From positions 4,964,501 through 5,028,500 of the forward strand of contig NZ_SGXG01000001.1 of the NCBI RefSeq assembly GCF_004216715.1: a DNA stretch of 64,000 nt. The letters are read 5' to 3'. Below the pieces are notes generated by a model. The model was not told the DNA's origin. It ran no database searches and was given only the letters and a program-made list of their open reading frames with translations. Made by a program: the position numbers and the translations under genes. The DNA comes from Cecembia calidifontis (GTDB taxonomy: Bacteria > Bacteroidota > Bacteroidia > Cytophagales > Cyclobacteriaceae). Below are positions 1 through 8,121 of the stretch, piece after piece (the first letter of the stretch is position 1; every line of letters starts with the position of its first letter).

Positions 1-787
1 GGTGTCATTTGGAAATATCATTTTAGACGCTGAAAGTGGTGAACTGGCAAGTGGGCTTTCCGGACAGGGAAGATTGATGGAACCGGAACACATTTTGGAA
101 AAAGTGGTGGCTCATTTCCATTATAACACAGATTTTGAAGGGAAAAAAGTATTGATTACCTCAGGCCCCACCCAGGAGGCGATAGATCCGGTACGTTTTA
201 TCAGCAACCATTCCAGCGGAAAAATGGGCGCTGCCATAGCGGATGCATTTGCCAATAGCGGCGCTGAAGTTCATTTGGTTTTGGGTGTTGGTGCCAAAAA
301 GCCTAAAAATCCCCACATTAAAATATATCCCGTTAGAAGTGCAAATGAGATGTACGAAGCGGCATCCAAACTGCATGGAAAAATGGACATATGTGTTTTT
401 GCTGCTGCTGTGGCGGATTATGCCCCGAAAAATATAGCAAGCGAAAAAATCAAAAAAGAAGGTGATGGCATGACCATTGAACTGGTCAAAAATGTAGATA
501 TTGCATACACCCTGGGTAAAGCCAAACAAGCACATCAAATTCATGTTGGATTTGCACTGGAAACAGAAAATGAAGTTTTTCATGCCAAGCAAAAATTGGA
601 AAAGAAAAACTTTGACATGATTGTATTGAACTCCATGCGCCAAGAAGGGGCAGGATTCCAGCTTGACACCAATAAAGTGAGCCTTTTCTTTGAAGATGGT
701 ACCTCTATAGATTCAGAGGTATTACCCAAAGAGCAAATAGCCAAAATGATATTGGAAGGTGTGAAAAAGATTCCAGTCAAAATTTAA
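1..787 (+). CDS. coaBC: Bifunctional phosphopantothenoylcysteine decarboxylase / phosphopantothenate-cysteine ligase, 5'-truncated by window edge
   Basis: This is the C-terminal ~260 residues of CoaBC, which makes 4'-phosphopantetheine for coenzyme A in the cytosol. The ligase (CoaB) domain is complete: it begins near residue 47 with GKKVLITSGPTQEAIDPVRF, followed by the nucleotide-binding stretch ISNHSSGKMG. The APKN...EKIKK segment near residue 140 carries the conserved lysines. The first ~45 residues (GQGRLMEPEHIL) are the tail of the flavin decarboxylase (CoaC) domain. Full-length CoaBC has about 400 residues, so the true start lies left of the window; the GTG at position 2 is not the start. 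The gene is followed 40 bp later by the porD-like gene and then recN, an order I recall as common in Bacteroidetes. Confidence 0.95.
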   Translation, partial: VSFGNIILDAESGELASGLSGQGRLMEPEHILEKVVAHFHYNTDFEGKKVLITSGPTQEAIDPVRFISNHSSGKMGAAIADAFANSGAEVHLVLGVGAKKPKNPHIKIYPVRSANEMYEAASKLHGKMDICVFAAAVADYAPKNIASEKIKKEGDGMTIELVKNVDIAYTLGKAKQAHQIHVGFALETENEVFHAKQKLEKKNFDMIVLNSMRQEGAGFQLDTNKVSLFFEDGTSIDSEVLPKEQIAKMILEGVKKIPVKI

Positions 788-826
788 ATCCCTAATTTTC
801 GTTACCTTATTCAAAGGAAATAAAGT

Positions 827-1732
827 ATGATCAGGTACTGGTTTTTTATCGTGATGATAGGGCTTCAATTTGGGCAGTTACATGCCCAGGAACTGAATTT
901 TACTGTTATCATCAACAGTGATAGGGCCAGGACCCAGGAAACAGGGGTCTTTGAGGACATGAAGATCAATTTCGAACAATTCCTCAATGGCAGAAACTGG
1001 ACCACAGATCAGTTCCAGGCATTTGAGCGAATCAAAGGCAATATGCTTATCACCATAAGCGACATGCCTCAGGTCGGCTTTTATAATGCCACAGTTCAAA
1101 TCCAAACGGTAAGACCTGTCTATGGAACCAATTATGAAAGTATGGTCCTCAATTTTATTGACAGAAACTGGTCATTTGAGTTCTTACAGTCCCAGCCTCT
1201 TGAATTTAACCGCTTTTCTTTCCTGAACAATATCAGCTCGCTTTTGGCTTATTACGCATATATAGCTTTAGGCTTTGATTATGACAGCTTTTCATTGAGG
1301 GGAGGTGATCCTTACTTTGAAATTGCAAACAACATCGTCAACAATGCCCAACAATCTCTCAGACCGGGGTGGCAACCAAATCCCAATGACAGAAGAAACC
1401 GGTATTGGCTGATAAATGATGTGTATACTTCTTCCGTGTTCGCCCCCATCAGGGAAGCCATTTATATCTACCATAGAAAAGGATTGGATCAACTGACTAC
1501 GAATCCAGAAGAAGCTTACAAAAATATTGTGGAAGCCATCAGGCTTGTAGCAGAAGCAAATACCCAACAGCCAAATGGAATTTTTACAATTGCCTTTATC
1601 GATGCCAAGGGAGATGAAGTGAGCAAAATTTTGAAAAGAGCACCTTTGGATGTAAGGACTGAGGCGGTGGGATATTTGATGAAAATTGACCCCAACAACG
1701 CCAGAAGATACAATGACATTCTGAAAGGTTAA
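827..1732 (+). CDS. porD: DUF4835 family protein, PorD-like type IX secretion protein
   Basis: This is a 301-residue exported protein. Residues 1-20 form a signal peptide (MIRYWFFIVMIGLQFGQLHAQ, cleaved after HAQ). The mature part begins with ELNFTVIINSDRARTQETGVFEDM, a start typical of the DUF4835 family, which I recall being annotated as T9SS protein PorD. It is the right length for the family and sits between coaBC and recN. No catalytic motif is visible. The link to type IX secretion comes from family naming rather than from a motif I can test, and it is consistent with the T9SS substrates and PorP protein elsewhere in this window. It probably acts in the periplasm or outer membrane. Confidence 0.75.
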   Translation: MIRYWFFIVMIGLQFGQLHAQELNFTVIINSDRARTQETGVFEDMKINFEQFLNGRNWTTDQFQAFERIKGNMLITISDMPQVGFYNATVQIQTVRPVYGTNYESMVLNFIDRNWSFEFLQSQPLEFNRFSFLNNISSLLAYYAYIALGFDYDSFSLRGGDPYFEIANNIVNNAQQSLRPGWQPNPNDRRNRYWLINDVYTSSVFAPIREAIYIYHRKGLDQLTTNPEEAYKNIVEAIRLVAEANTQQPNGIFTIAFIDAKGDEVSKILKRAPLDVRTEAVGYLMKIDPNNARRYNDILKG

Positions 1733-1742
1733 GCAGTTTTAT

Positions 1743-1750
1743 TAGCTTTG
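1743..1750 (+). promoter_or_regulatory. Candidate -7 element (TAGCTTTG) ahead of recN
   Basis: TAGCTTTG fits the Bacteroidetes -7 consensus TAnnTTTG. A weak -33 match (CTG at 1721-1723) lies exactly 19 bp upstream, and the recN ATG is 23 bp downstream. The -33 box is poor, so this is tentative. Confidence 0.35.
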
Positions 1751-1773
1751 TATTTGGTCCGTTTTTTATACAA

Positions 1774-3426
1774 ATGCTCAAATCACTCAATATTTCCAAT
1801 TATGCCCTGATCCAGGAACTGGAGATGGCCCCCAGTGCGGAATTGAACATGATTACAGGGGAAACCGGTGCTGGTAAATCCATCATGTTGGGTGCCGTCG
1901 GTTTGCTATTGGGAAACAGAGCAGATACCAAAGCACTTTCAGATCCTGAAAACAAATGTGTAGTTGAAGGTTGTTTCGGGATTGAAAATTACGGACTTGA
2001 GGATTTTTTCAATCAGGAAGACCTCGACTTTGACAGGGAATGTATCATCCGAAGGGAAATCAGCCCTTCAGGCAAATCCAGGGCATTCATCAACGACACG
2101 CCAGTGAGACTCGAAACCCTCAAAGAACTGGGTAAATTTCTCATGGACATCCATTCCCAACATGATACATTGATGTTGGCGGATGGACTTTATCAACTAA
2201 GCCTCATAGACGCCTATTCCAATAGCCAATTGGAAAAAACAGCCTACCAACAGGCTTATCAATCCTATCTTTCCGCCAAAAGAGCCCTTGAAAAAAGGAC
2301 CCAAGAGGCCCTGGATTTAAAAAAAGAAGCGGACTTTAACCGCTTCCAGTTGGAGGAGCTTGCTGCCTTAAAGCTTGAAGCAGGAGAACAAAGTATTCTT
2401 GAAAGCGAACAGGAAATTCTGGAAAATGCTGAGGAAATCAAGGCAAAAATTCAGGAGATTTTGGGTCAGCTACAAGACGAACAATTTGGTGCCATCCGTA
2501 TGCTTTCTTTAGCCAACCAGACAGCACAACAACTGTCCCGTTTAGCCCATAAATTTGAGCCTTTCAGTGAGCGAATCCAAAGTGTCTTGATAGAGCTTAA
2601 AGATATTGCAGCCAGTATAGAAGATGAAGACAGTGAAATTGAAGTTGATTTTGACAAACTGGAAAATGTCAGAGAAAGATTGAGTAAAATCTACCATCTC
2701 CAACAAAAACATGGAGCAGAGAGTGTAGAGGCCCTCATCTCTTTGGAGCAGCAACTTGCTGAGAAGGTTTTTCAGGTTGAAAATCTTGATGAGGAAATTC
2801 AAAAATTGCAACAGCTGAAATCCGAAGCTGAAAAGGAGATGTTGTCCAAAGGTAAGGTGCTCAGCGAAAAAAGAAAATCCTCTTTTGGGCCATTCTCCAG
2901 GGAACTTGAAGACCTTCTAAGACAATTGGGGATGGAAAATGCCAAAATTGAAATGGCCCATCAATCCATCCCTCCTTCCAAAGAAGGATTAGATCAGATT
3001 GATATCCTTTTTTCAGCAAATAAGGGAGTTACACCACAGCCATTAAAACAGGTGGCTTCAGGAGGTGAATTTTCAAGGTTAATATTTGCTATCAAATATA
3101 TTATGGCAGATAAAATGGCCTTACCTACCTTAATTTTTGATGAGATTGATACAGGGGTATCGGGAGAAATTGCTCTGCAAATGGTCAAAATGATGCAGGA
3201 AATTGCAAGAAAGCACCAAGTCATATGCATCTCCCATTTACCCCAGGTGGCAGCAAAAGGGGACCAGCATTACTTTGTTTTCAAAGACAACAGCAGTCAT
3301 AAAACGGTCAGCAAAATCAAATTGCTTACCGAGGAAGAAAGGGTTACAGAAATTGCAAAAATGATCGCCGGAGCTAATCCTTCTGCATCTGCCTATGAAA
3401 GCGCCAAAGAATTATTAGCAAATTGA
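1774..3426 (+). CDS. recN: DNA repair protein RecN
   Basis: RecN is an SMC-like ATPase that acts at DNA double-strand breaks in the cytosol. The 550-residue protein has the family's usual length. The N-terminal Walker A motif GETGAGKS is at residues 29-36. A long coiled-coil middle region rich in E, K, L and Q runs from about residue 150 to 400. The ABC signature (ASGGEFSRL) lies near residue 428, followed by the Walker B motif (LIFDEIDTGVSG) near residue 455 and the H-loop (ICISHLPQVAA). It starts 41 bp after the porD-like gene and may have its own promoter. No SOS-type operator is evident by eye. Confidence 0.97.
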   Translation: MLKSLNISNYALIQELEMAPSAELNMITGETGAGKSIMLGAVGLLLGNRADTKALSDPENKCVVEGCFGIENYGLEDFFNQEDLDFDRECIIRREISPSGKSRAFINDTPVRLETLKELGKFLMDIHSQHDTLMLADGLYQLSLIDAYSNSQLEKTAYQQAYQSYLSAKRALEKRTQEALDLKKEADFNRFQLEELAALKLEAGEQSILESEQEILENAEEIKAKIQEILGQLQDEQFGAIRMLSLANQTAQQLSRLAHKFEPFSERIQSVLIELKDIAASIEDEDSEIEVDFDKLENVRERLSKIYHLQQKHGAESVEALISLEQQLAEKVFQVENLDEEIQKLQQLKSEAEKEMLSKGKVLSEKRKSSFGPFSRELEDLLRQLGMENAKIEMAHQSIPPSKEGLDQIDILFSANKGVTPQPLKQVASGGEFSRLIFAIKYIMADKMALPTLIFDEIDTGVSGEIALQMVKMMQEIARKHQVICISHLPQVAAKGDQHYFVFKDNSSHKTVSKIKLLTEEERVTEIAKMIAGANPSASAYESAKELLAN

Positions 3427-3615
3427 AAAAACTGAAAATCAATTTTTAAACTTCTTCCGGAACTAACTTTCCTTTTCTAAGGGACCCTGATAAAACTGGG
3501 TCTTTGGAGCCCATTTTGGGAATACATGACCGAAATCCCATACTCCAAATCCCATATCCTAATTTTTTCCTTATTTTTACGGGCTCAACACAGAACCAAC
3601 CTAAATATTGATATT

Positions 3616-4431
3616 ATGGCAGAAAATTTATTGAAAGGAAAAGTCGGTATCATTACAGGTGCATTGGATGAAAACTCCATTGCCTGGAAAACTGCACTGA
3701 AAGCCCATGAACAGGGAGCCAGATTTGTTTTAACCAATGCCCCAATTGCCATGAGGATGGGTGCAATCAAAGAACTGGCCGAACATTGCAAGACCATTGT
3801 CATTCCAGCAGATGCGACTTCTTTGGAAGATATAGAAAAGCTTTACGCTGAAGCCAAAGAATATTTGGGTGGAAACTTTGATTTCCTGCTCCATTCCATT
3901 GGCATGTCACCTAACATCCGCAAAGGAAGATCTTATGGAGACCTTAACTATGACTGGATGAACAAATCTTTTGACGTTTCTGCCATTTCTTTTCACAAAA
4001 TGATGCATGTGGCCGAAAAAATGGACATCATGAACGAATGGGGATCCATTATGGGCCTTTCTTATATAGCAGCCCAAAGAGTTTATCCTTTCTACACAGA
4101 TATGGCTGACGCAAAAGCTTTATTGGAAAGCATAGCCAGAGGCTATGGCTACAGATTTGGTAAAATGAAAAAGGTGAGGGTAAATACCATTTCCCAGTCA
4201 CCGACCAAAACAACTGCTGGAACCGGCATAGGAGGCTTTGATGCCTTCTTCAATTTCGCGGACAAAATGTCCCCATTAGGAAATGCTCCAGCCGAAGCCT
4301 GTGCCGATTATATCATTACCATGTTCTCAGATCTTACCCGATATGTGACCATGCAAAACCTCTTCCATGATGGAGGTTATTCTACTACTGGAATTTCAGA
4401 GGAGTTGATGGACCAATTCAAAGATCTTTAA
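3616..4431 (+). CDS. fabI: Enoyl-[acyl-carrier-protein] reductase (NADH)
   Basis: FabI catalyses the last reduction of the type II fatty acid elongation cycle. I place the start at ATG 3616 (MAENLLKGKVGIITG), giving 271 residues, the usual FabI length; the frame stays open upstream to 3526 but that stretch does not look like protein. The SDR-like nucleotide-binding N-terminus (GKVGIITGALDENSIAW) and the FabI active site Tyr-x6-Lys (FYTDMADAKALLE) are present. LHSIGMSPNI resembles the 'HSIGFAP' region of other FabIs. It is monocistronic and is followed by a hairpin at about 4458-4487. Confidence 0.96.
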   Translation: MAENLLKGKVGIITGALDENSIAWKTALKAHEQGARFVLTNAPIAMRMGAIKELAEHCKTIVIPADATSLEDIEKLYAEAKEYLGGNFDFLLHSIGMSPNIRKGRSYGDLNYDWMNKSFDVSAISFHKMMHVAEKMDIMNEWGSIMGLSYIAAQRVYPFYTDMADAKALLESIARGYGYRFGKMKKVRVNTISQSPTKTTAGTGIGGFDAFFNFADKMSPLGNAPAEACADYIITMFSDLTRYVTMQNLFHDGGYSTTGISEELMDQFKDL

Positions 4432-4457
4432 AAACCAAATTAAGTTTCTTGGAATAA

Positions 4458-4487
4458 AAAAGAGGGGGATCCCCCTCTTTTTTATTT
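4458..4487. terminator. Rho-independent terminator, fabI side
   Basis: AAAAAGAGGGGGATCCCCCTCTTTTTT forms a near-perfect stem around GATC with a T run on the plus strand and an A run on the left. It can serve fabI and also the minus-strand SPFH remnant, whose last codon is at 4491. Confidence 0.8.
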
Positions 4488-4490
4488 TTC

Positions 4491-5260
4491 TTAGGTATTG
4501 ATCAGGTAAGGTGTTTTACCGTCGGTAATGATGATTTTTTTGTTGGGGGACTTTGCCAATTCCCTAAATGCTTCAATACTTCTCAGTTCGATAATTTCCC
4601 GGACCAAGCCTTCGGCCAAAATCAATTGTGCCCCGCTTGTACCTTCTGCCTCAATTCTTCGTCTTTCTGCATCTTGTCTTTCCCTATCCAAGAAAAATCC
4701 AATATGTAAAGCTTCCAGTTCAGCCTGGAGGGTTCTTTCAATAGCAAGGCTCAATTCTTCCGGCAAACGTATACTTTTCATGAGTACTCTCTCCAAGACA
4801 AAACCCCTATCTCATAAAGATTCATGCATACGTTCTTGAATTTTGTTTTCTATTCTAGTCTTCACCCCTGAATGCATATCCTTTGCCATATATTGGGCGG
4901 TTACCTCAGCCGCAGCAGACCGAAATACATTCAGAGTCAATACCCTTTCATAATTTTCACCCACATCCTCCAAAATAAATGGGACCTTATTCTTTTCGAT
5001 ACTGTACAAAATGGGAATTTCCGAATCGATAGTTAAACCTTCCTTGTTCGGAAGATTGAGTCGCTCTTCTTGATTTACCGTCTGCACCGGAACTTTTATC
5101 ACTTTGGTCGTGAAGGGATTAAATCCAACTAACCCAGCCTCAGACACATTCGGGGAAAGTTTGCCAAATTTCCTTTCCACACCAACCTCCCCTTGACATA
5201 TCACTGTACAGGATGACAACAAAACAAAAGCGATTGAGAATACAAAGGTTTTTTCGTAAG
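4491..5260 (-). pseudogene. SPFH/prohibitin-family lipoprotein gene, inactivated by an in-frame stop and a lost start
   Basis: Two stretches in the same frame (5222 down to 4815, and 4796 down to 4494) together make one SPFH protein of about 245 residues. They are separated only by a TGA at 4812-4814. The upper part carries the lipoprotein-like N-terminus (SIAFVLLSSCTV), the CQGEVGVERKFGKL start of the SPFH domain, and the middle of the domain. The lower part continues directly with DRGFVLERVLMKSIRLPEEL, the helical segment, and the IEAFRELAKSP...TDGKTPYLI C-terminus seen in family members. Upstream of TTG 5222 the frame stays open into a hydrophobic signal (NTYEKTFVFSIAFVLLSSC) but has no ATG before a TAA, so the natural start also seems lost. 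A Cys (CTVICQGEV) stands where I recall relatives having Arg, consistent with C-to-T decay. A sequencing error is the alternative. Confidence 0.75.
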
Positions 5261-5503
5261 TGTTAAATTAGTTTATGCAGTTATACGGTCAAATTCATGT
5301 AAGAGTCAACAAAATTCCAAATAATTGAATGCTGTAAAATTTTATTTTTAATTTTCAAACTACTGTAAATAATATTCGTTCAACCAGATTTTGCATAAAA
5401 ATTCGACCATGAAGGAGATATACCTTCAATATATACCTTCAGGAACTTTTGAGAGTTTAGATAATCCTTCTAATTTTGATTCATCAAACCAACGCTGCTG
5501 ATT
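5261..5503. other. Intergenic region between SPFH remnant and purN with short repeats
   Basis: The region is AT-rich with no recognised gene. It contains an 11-bp direct repeat ATATACCTTCA (5418-5428 and 5431-5441), of which the first copy also forms a small inverted repeat GAAGG...CCTTC (5411-5427). A 30-codon ORF runs 5409-5501 and stops two bases before the purN start codon. Confidence 0.5.
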
Positions 5504-6061
5504 TTGAAAAAAATTGCCATCCTTGCTTCAGGTAGCGGCAGCAATGCCGAAGAAATAATGAAGTATTTCAGTCAATCTTCCAAAGGGAAAGTTGTATTGA
5601 TTGGGTCCAACAAAAAAGATGCCTTTGTACTGGAAAGGGCAAAAAAGTTTCAAGTCCCCACTTTTACTTTCAGTAAAAGCCAATTGGAAGCAGGAGAAGT
5701 AACCCGAAAATTACAGGAAGAAGGAATTGATTTTGTGGTGCTTGCCGGATTTTTGCTCAAAATCCCAGACAACTTGATTCATGCTTTCCCAAATAAAATC
5801 GTCAATATCCATCCGGCACTTCTACCAAAATACGGAGGAAAAGGGATGTATGGGATGAAGGTACATGAGGCGGTCAAGTCTTCCGGAGATGCTGAATCAG
5901 GTATTACCATACATTTGGTGAATGAACATTATGATGAAGGCAAAATAATCTTTCAGGCAGCAGTCCAAATTGAACCCTCCGACAGTGCTGAGCGTATCGC
6001 ACAAAAAGTGCATCAATTGGAATACAAATACTTCCCAAATGTGATAGAAAGTCTGCTTTAA
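5504..6061 (+). CDS. purN: Phosphoribosylglycinamide formyltransferase
   Basis: PurN transfers a formyl group from 10-formyl-THF to GAR, step 3 of purine synthesis, in the cytosol. The 185-residue length is normal. The N-terminal phosphate-binding loop (KKIAILASGSGSNAEEI), the catalytic Asn-His-Asp set (VNIHPALLPKYGGKGMYG, then GITIHLVNEHYDEGKII) and VVLAGFLLKIP are all visible. The start is a TTG at 5504; no in-frame ATG fits, and the protein start MKKIAILASG is correct for the family. purH follows 109 bp later with its own promoter-like element. Confidence 0.95.
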   Translation: MKKIAILASGSGSNAEEIMKYFSQSSKGKVVLIGSNKKDAFVLERAKKFQVPTFTFSKSQLEAGEVTRKLQEEGIDFVVLAGFLLKIPDNLIHAFPNKIVNIHPALLPKYGGKGMYGMKVHEAVKSSGDAESGITIHLVNEHYDEGKIIFQAAVQIEPSDSAERIAQKVHQLEYKYFPNVIESLL

Positions 6062-6075
6062 TTACCTGATTTTCC

Positions 6076-6083
6076 TACCTTTG
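6076..6083 (+). promoter_or_regulatory. -7 promoter element (TACCTTTG) ahead of purH
   Basis: TACCTTTG followed by CAAC is an excellent match to the Bacteroidetes -7 consensus TAnnTTTG. It lies 95 bp upstream of the purH ATG and 14 bp past the purN stop. A -33 TTTG is not obvious. Confidence 0.5.
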
Positions 6084-6113
6084 CAACTTGAAAAATTATC
6101 CACCAAAATATAG

Positions 6114-6160
6114 CCACAAAGTCCCGTCCAATTCCTTTGTGTCTTAGCGCCTTTGTGGCC
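6114..6160 (+). repeat. Inverted repeat in purH leader
   Basis: GCCACAAAG (6114-6122) pairs with CTTTGTGGC (6152-6160). The right arm sits in a CTTTGTGTCTTAGCGCCTTTGTGG sequence, itself a short imperfect tandem of CTTTGTG-type words. It would fold in the purH 5' leader, about 10 bases before the ATG. Function is unknown. Confidence 0.4.
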
Positions 6161-6170
6161 GTCAAAAATC

Positions 6171-7697
6171 ATGGCTACTAAAAAAATCCAATCCGCTCTC
6201 ATTTCTGTTTATTACAAGGACAACCTTGAACCCATCATCGCCCTTTTGAAGGAGCATGGTGTCAATATCTATTCTACCGGAGGTACTCAGAATTTCATTG
6301 AGGAACAAGGGGCAGAGGTAATACCGGTTGAAAAACTTACCGGATACCCTTCCATCTTTGGAGGCAGGGTCAAAACTCTGCATCCCAAAATCTTTGGAGG
6401 TATTCTTCACAGAAGAGATAATAAAGATGACATTTCCCAAGCTTTGGAATACGACATCCCTGCCATCGATCTTGTCATTGTAGATCTGTATCCTTTTGAA
6501 GAAACAGTAGCTTCAGGTGCTTCAGAGGCAGAAATTATTGAAAAAATTGACATTGGGGGAATATCTTTAATACGTGCAGCTGCCAAAAACTTCAAGGACG
6601 TAGTCATCATCGCTTCCAAAGCTCAATATGGAGAGTTAGAAGAAAGATTGAGAACTCAGGACGGTGCCACCACATTGGAAGACAGAAGGTATTTTGCAGC
6701 GCAGGCATTTCAGGTTTCTTCAAATTATGACACCCATATTTTTAATTATTTCAATCAGTCTGAAGGTATTCCTGCCTTGAAAATTTCCGAAAATAGGGCA
6801 AAAACCCTTCGTTATGGAGAAAATCCACACCAATCTTCCCGCTTTTATGGGGACTTGAGTGAGATGTTTGACCAACTCAATGGAAAAGAACTTTCTTACA
6901 ATAATCTGGTGGATATTGATGCTGCAGTAGCATTGATTGCTGAATTTAAAGGAGAAACGGCATTCGCTATCCTAAAACACACAAACGCCTGTGGTTGTGC
7001 CACTGCACCGACAGTAAAAGAAGCCTACCAAAAAGCTTTTGAAGCGGATACTACTTCTGCATTTGGAGGAGTTTTGGTCACCAATCAAAACATCGATCTT
7101 GCTGCTGCGGAAGAAATGAACAGCCTTTTCTTTGAAGTCCTTATAGCCCCCTCCTATGATGCTGATGCCCTGGAATTATTGAAAAGTAAGAAAAACAGAA
7201 TTTTATTGCTTCAAAAAATAGATGTTCCGGGTACGAAACAGATAAAAACCCTTCTCAACGGTTTCATAGAGCAGGATAAAGATCTTAAAACAGAAACCAA
7301 AGAAGATTTCAAAATCGTTACCAAATTGGCACCAACAGAGGCTGAAAAAGATGCGCTGGTCTTTGCCGCTAAGGTCTGCAAACATACCAAATCCAATGCG
7401 ATAGTATTGAGCAACAGCAATCAGTTATTTGCTTCAGGAGTTGGACAAACTTCCAGGGTAGATGCGCTTAATCAAGCTATTGAAAAAGCAAGATCTTTTG
7501 GTTTTGATTTAAAAGGAGCCGTAATGGCTTCTGATGCCTTCTTCCCCTTCCCAGATTGTGTGGAGATTGCCCATGAAGCGGGAATTACAGCGGTTGTTCA
7601 ACCGGGAGGTTCTATCAAAGACCAGGATTCAATAGACTTCTGTGATGCACATGGGATGAGTATGGTGATGACCGGTATAAGGCACTTTAAGCACTAA
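6171..7697 (+). CDS. purH: Bifunctional AICAR formyltransferase / IMP cyclohydrolase
   Basis: PurH performs the last two steps of IMP synthesis. The start is ATG 6171 (MATKKIQSALISVYYKDNLE), giving 508 residues as expected. The N-terminal IMP cyclohydrolase domain shows STGGTQNFIEEQGAEV, GGRVKTLHPKIFGGIL and DLVIVDLYPFE. The AICAR transformylase domain shows LRYGENPHQSSRFYG, ILKHTNACGCAT (catalytic Lys-His) and SDAFFPFPDCVE near the C-terminus. It forms a purine pair with purN just upstream and is followed by a strong terminator. Confidence 0.97.
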   Translation: MATKKIQSALISVYYKDNLEPIIALLKEHGVNIYSTGGTQNFIEEQGAEVIPVEKLTGYPSIFGGRVKTLHPKIFGGILHRRDNKDDISQALEYDIPAIDLVIVDLYPFEETVASGASEAEIIEKIDIGGISLIRAAAKNFKDVVIIASKAQYGELEERLRTQDGATTLEDRRYFAAQAFQVSSNYDTHIFNYFNQSEGIPALKISENRAKTLRYGENPHQSSRFYGDLSEMFDQLNGKELSYNNLVDIDAAVALIAEFKGETAFAILKHTNACGCATAPTVKEAYQKAFEADTTSAFGGVLVTNQNIDLAAAEEMNSLFFEVLIAPSYDADALELLKSKKNRILLLQKIDVPGTKQIKTLLNGFIEQDKDLKTETKEDFKIVTKLAPTEAEKDALVFAAKVCKHTKSNAIVLSNSNQLFASGVGQTSRVDALNQAIEKARSFGFDLKGAVMASDAFFPFPDCVEIAHEAGITAVVQPGGSIKDQDSIDFCDAHGMSMVMTGIRHFKH

Positions 7698-7723
7698 AAA
7701 TTGAAATCAGTATTTTAAAGGTG

Positions 7724-7756
7724 AAAACCCTCATCGAGCGCTTGATGAGGGTTTTT
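7724..7756 (+). terminator. Rho-independent terminator after purH
   Basis: A 12-bp perfect stem (AAAACCCTCATC / GATGAGGGTTTT) encloses an 8-base loop and ends in a T run. Confidence 0.9.
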
Positions 7757-8121
7757 GATTTTTGAAGCATTAAGATTTTTGTTAGTACCCCATTGGCTCC
7801 ATTTGGGAGTTGCTGACTTCAATGGGAATTTCGCCATAGTCTGAAATCCTCCTGAACTTTGTGTTCCAGAAATTGCAGGATTACCTCCATTTCCAAAAAC
7901 TTCAATTAGGAGAGAAAAGACAGTTGGCCAAAGTTCCTGAACAACTTAGAAGTGTTTTAATCCGTAATTCAAACACCTAATACCCTGTCATTTTTTTTAT
8001 TTACCGGATTCAATCTGCTATTTTGCAGATTGGTTTAAAAAAAATGATCATGGGATTGTTATTTGGACCTTATGGCTGGTAATCCCATGAATAATTAGCT
8101 TGTACCCTGTACCCAAAAATA
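7757..8121. other. 365-bp intergenic region with two hairpins ahead of cysS
   Basis: No gene is recognised. Short open stretches exist on both strands around 7780-7980, none of which I can assign; they may be decayed coding sequence. The last 110 bp hold two inverted repeats: CAATCTGC (8011-8018) / GCAGATTG (8025-8032), and CATGGGATT (8049-8057) / AATCCCATG (8081-8089), ending 32 bp before the cysS ATG. They could structure the cysS leader. Confidence 0.45.

Noticed and set aside
161..643. 160-residue minus-strand ORF
   Set aside because: It is antisense to the CoaB domain, with no domain of its own.
3526..3615. Upstream extension of fabI
   Set aside because: Family alignment from memory starts at MAENLLKGK; the extension is not protein-like for FabI.
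5409..5428. AAGGAGATATACC, resembling the phage T7 gene 10 ribosome site used in expression vectors
   Set aside because: No start codon follows at the right distance and flanks are ordinary genome sequence; taken as chance, not vector.
7780..7980. Short open frames on both strands in the purH-cysS gap
   Set aside because: Fewer than 50 codons, no recognised domain and conflicting strands; not enough to call a gene.
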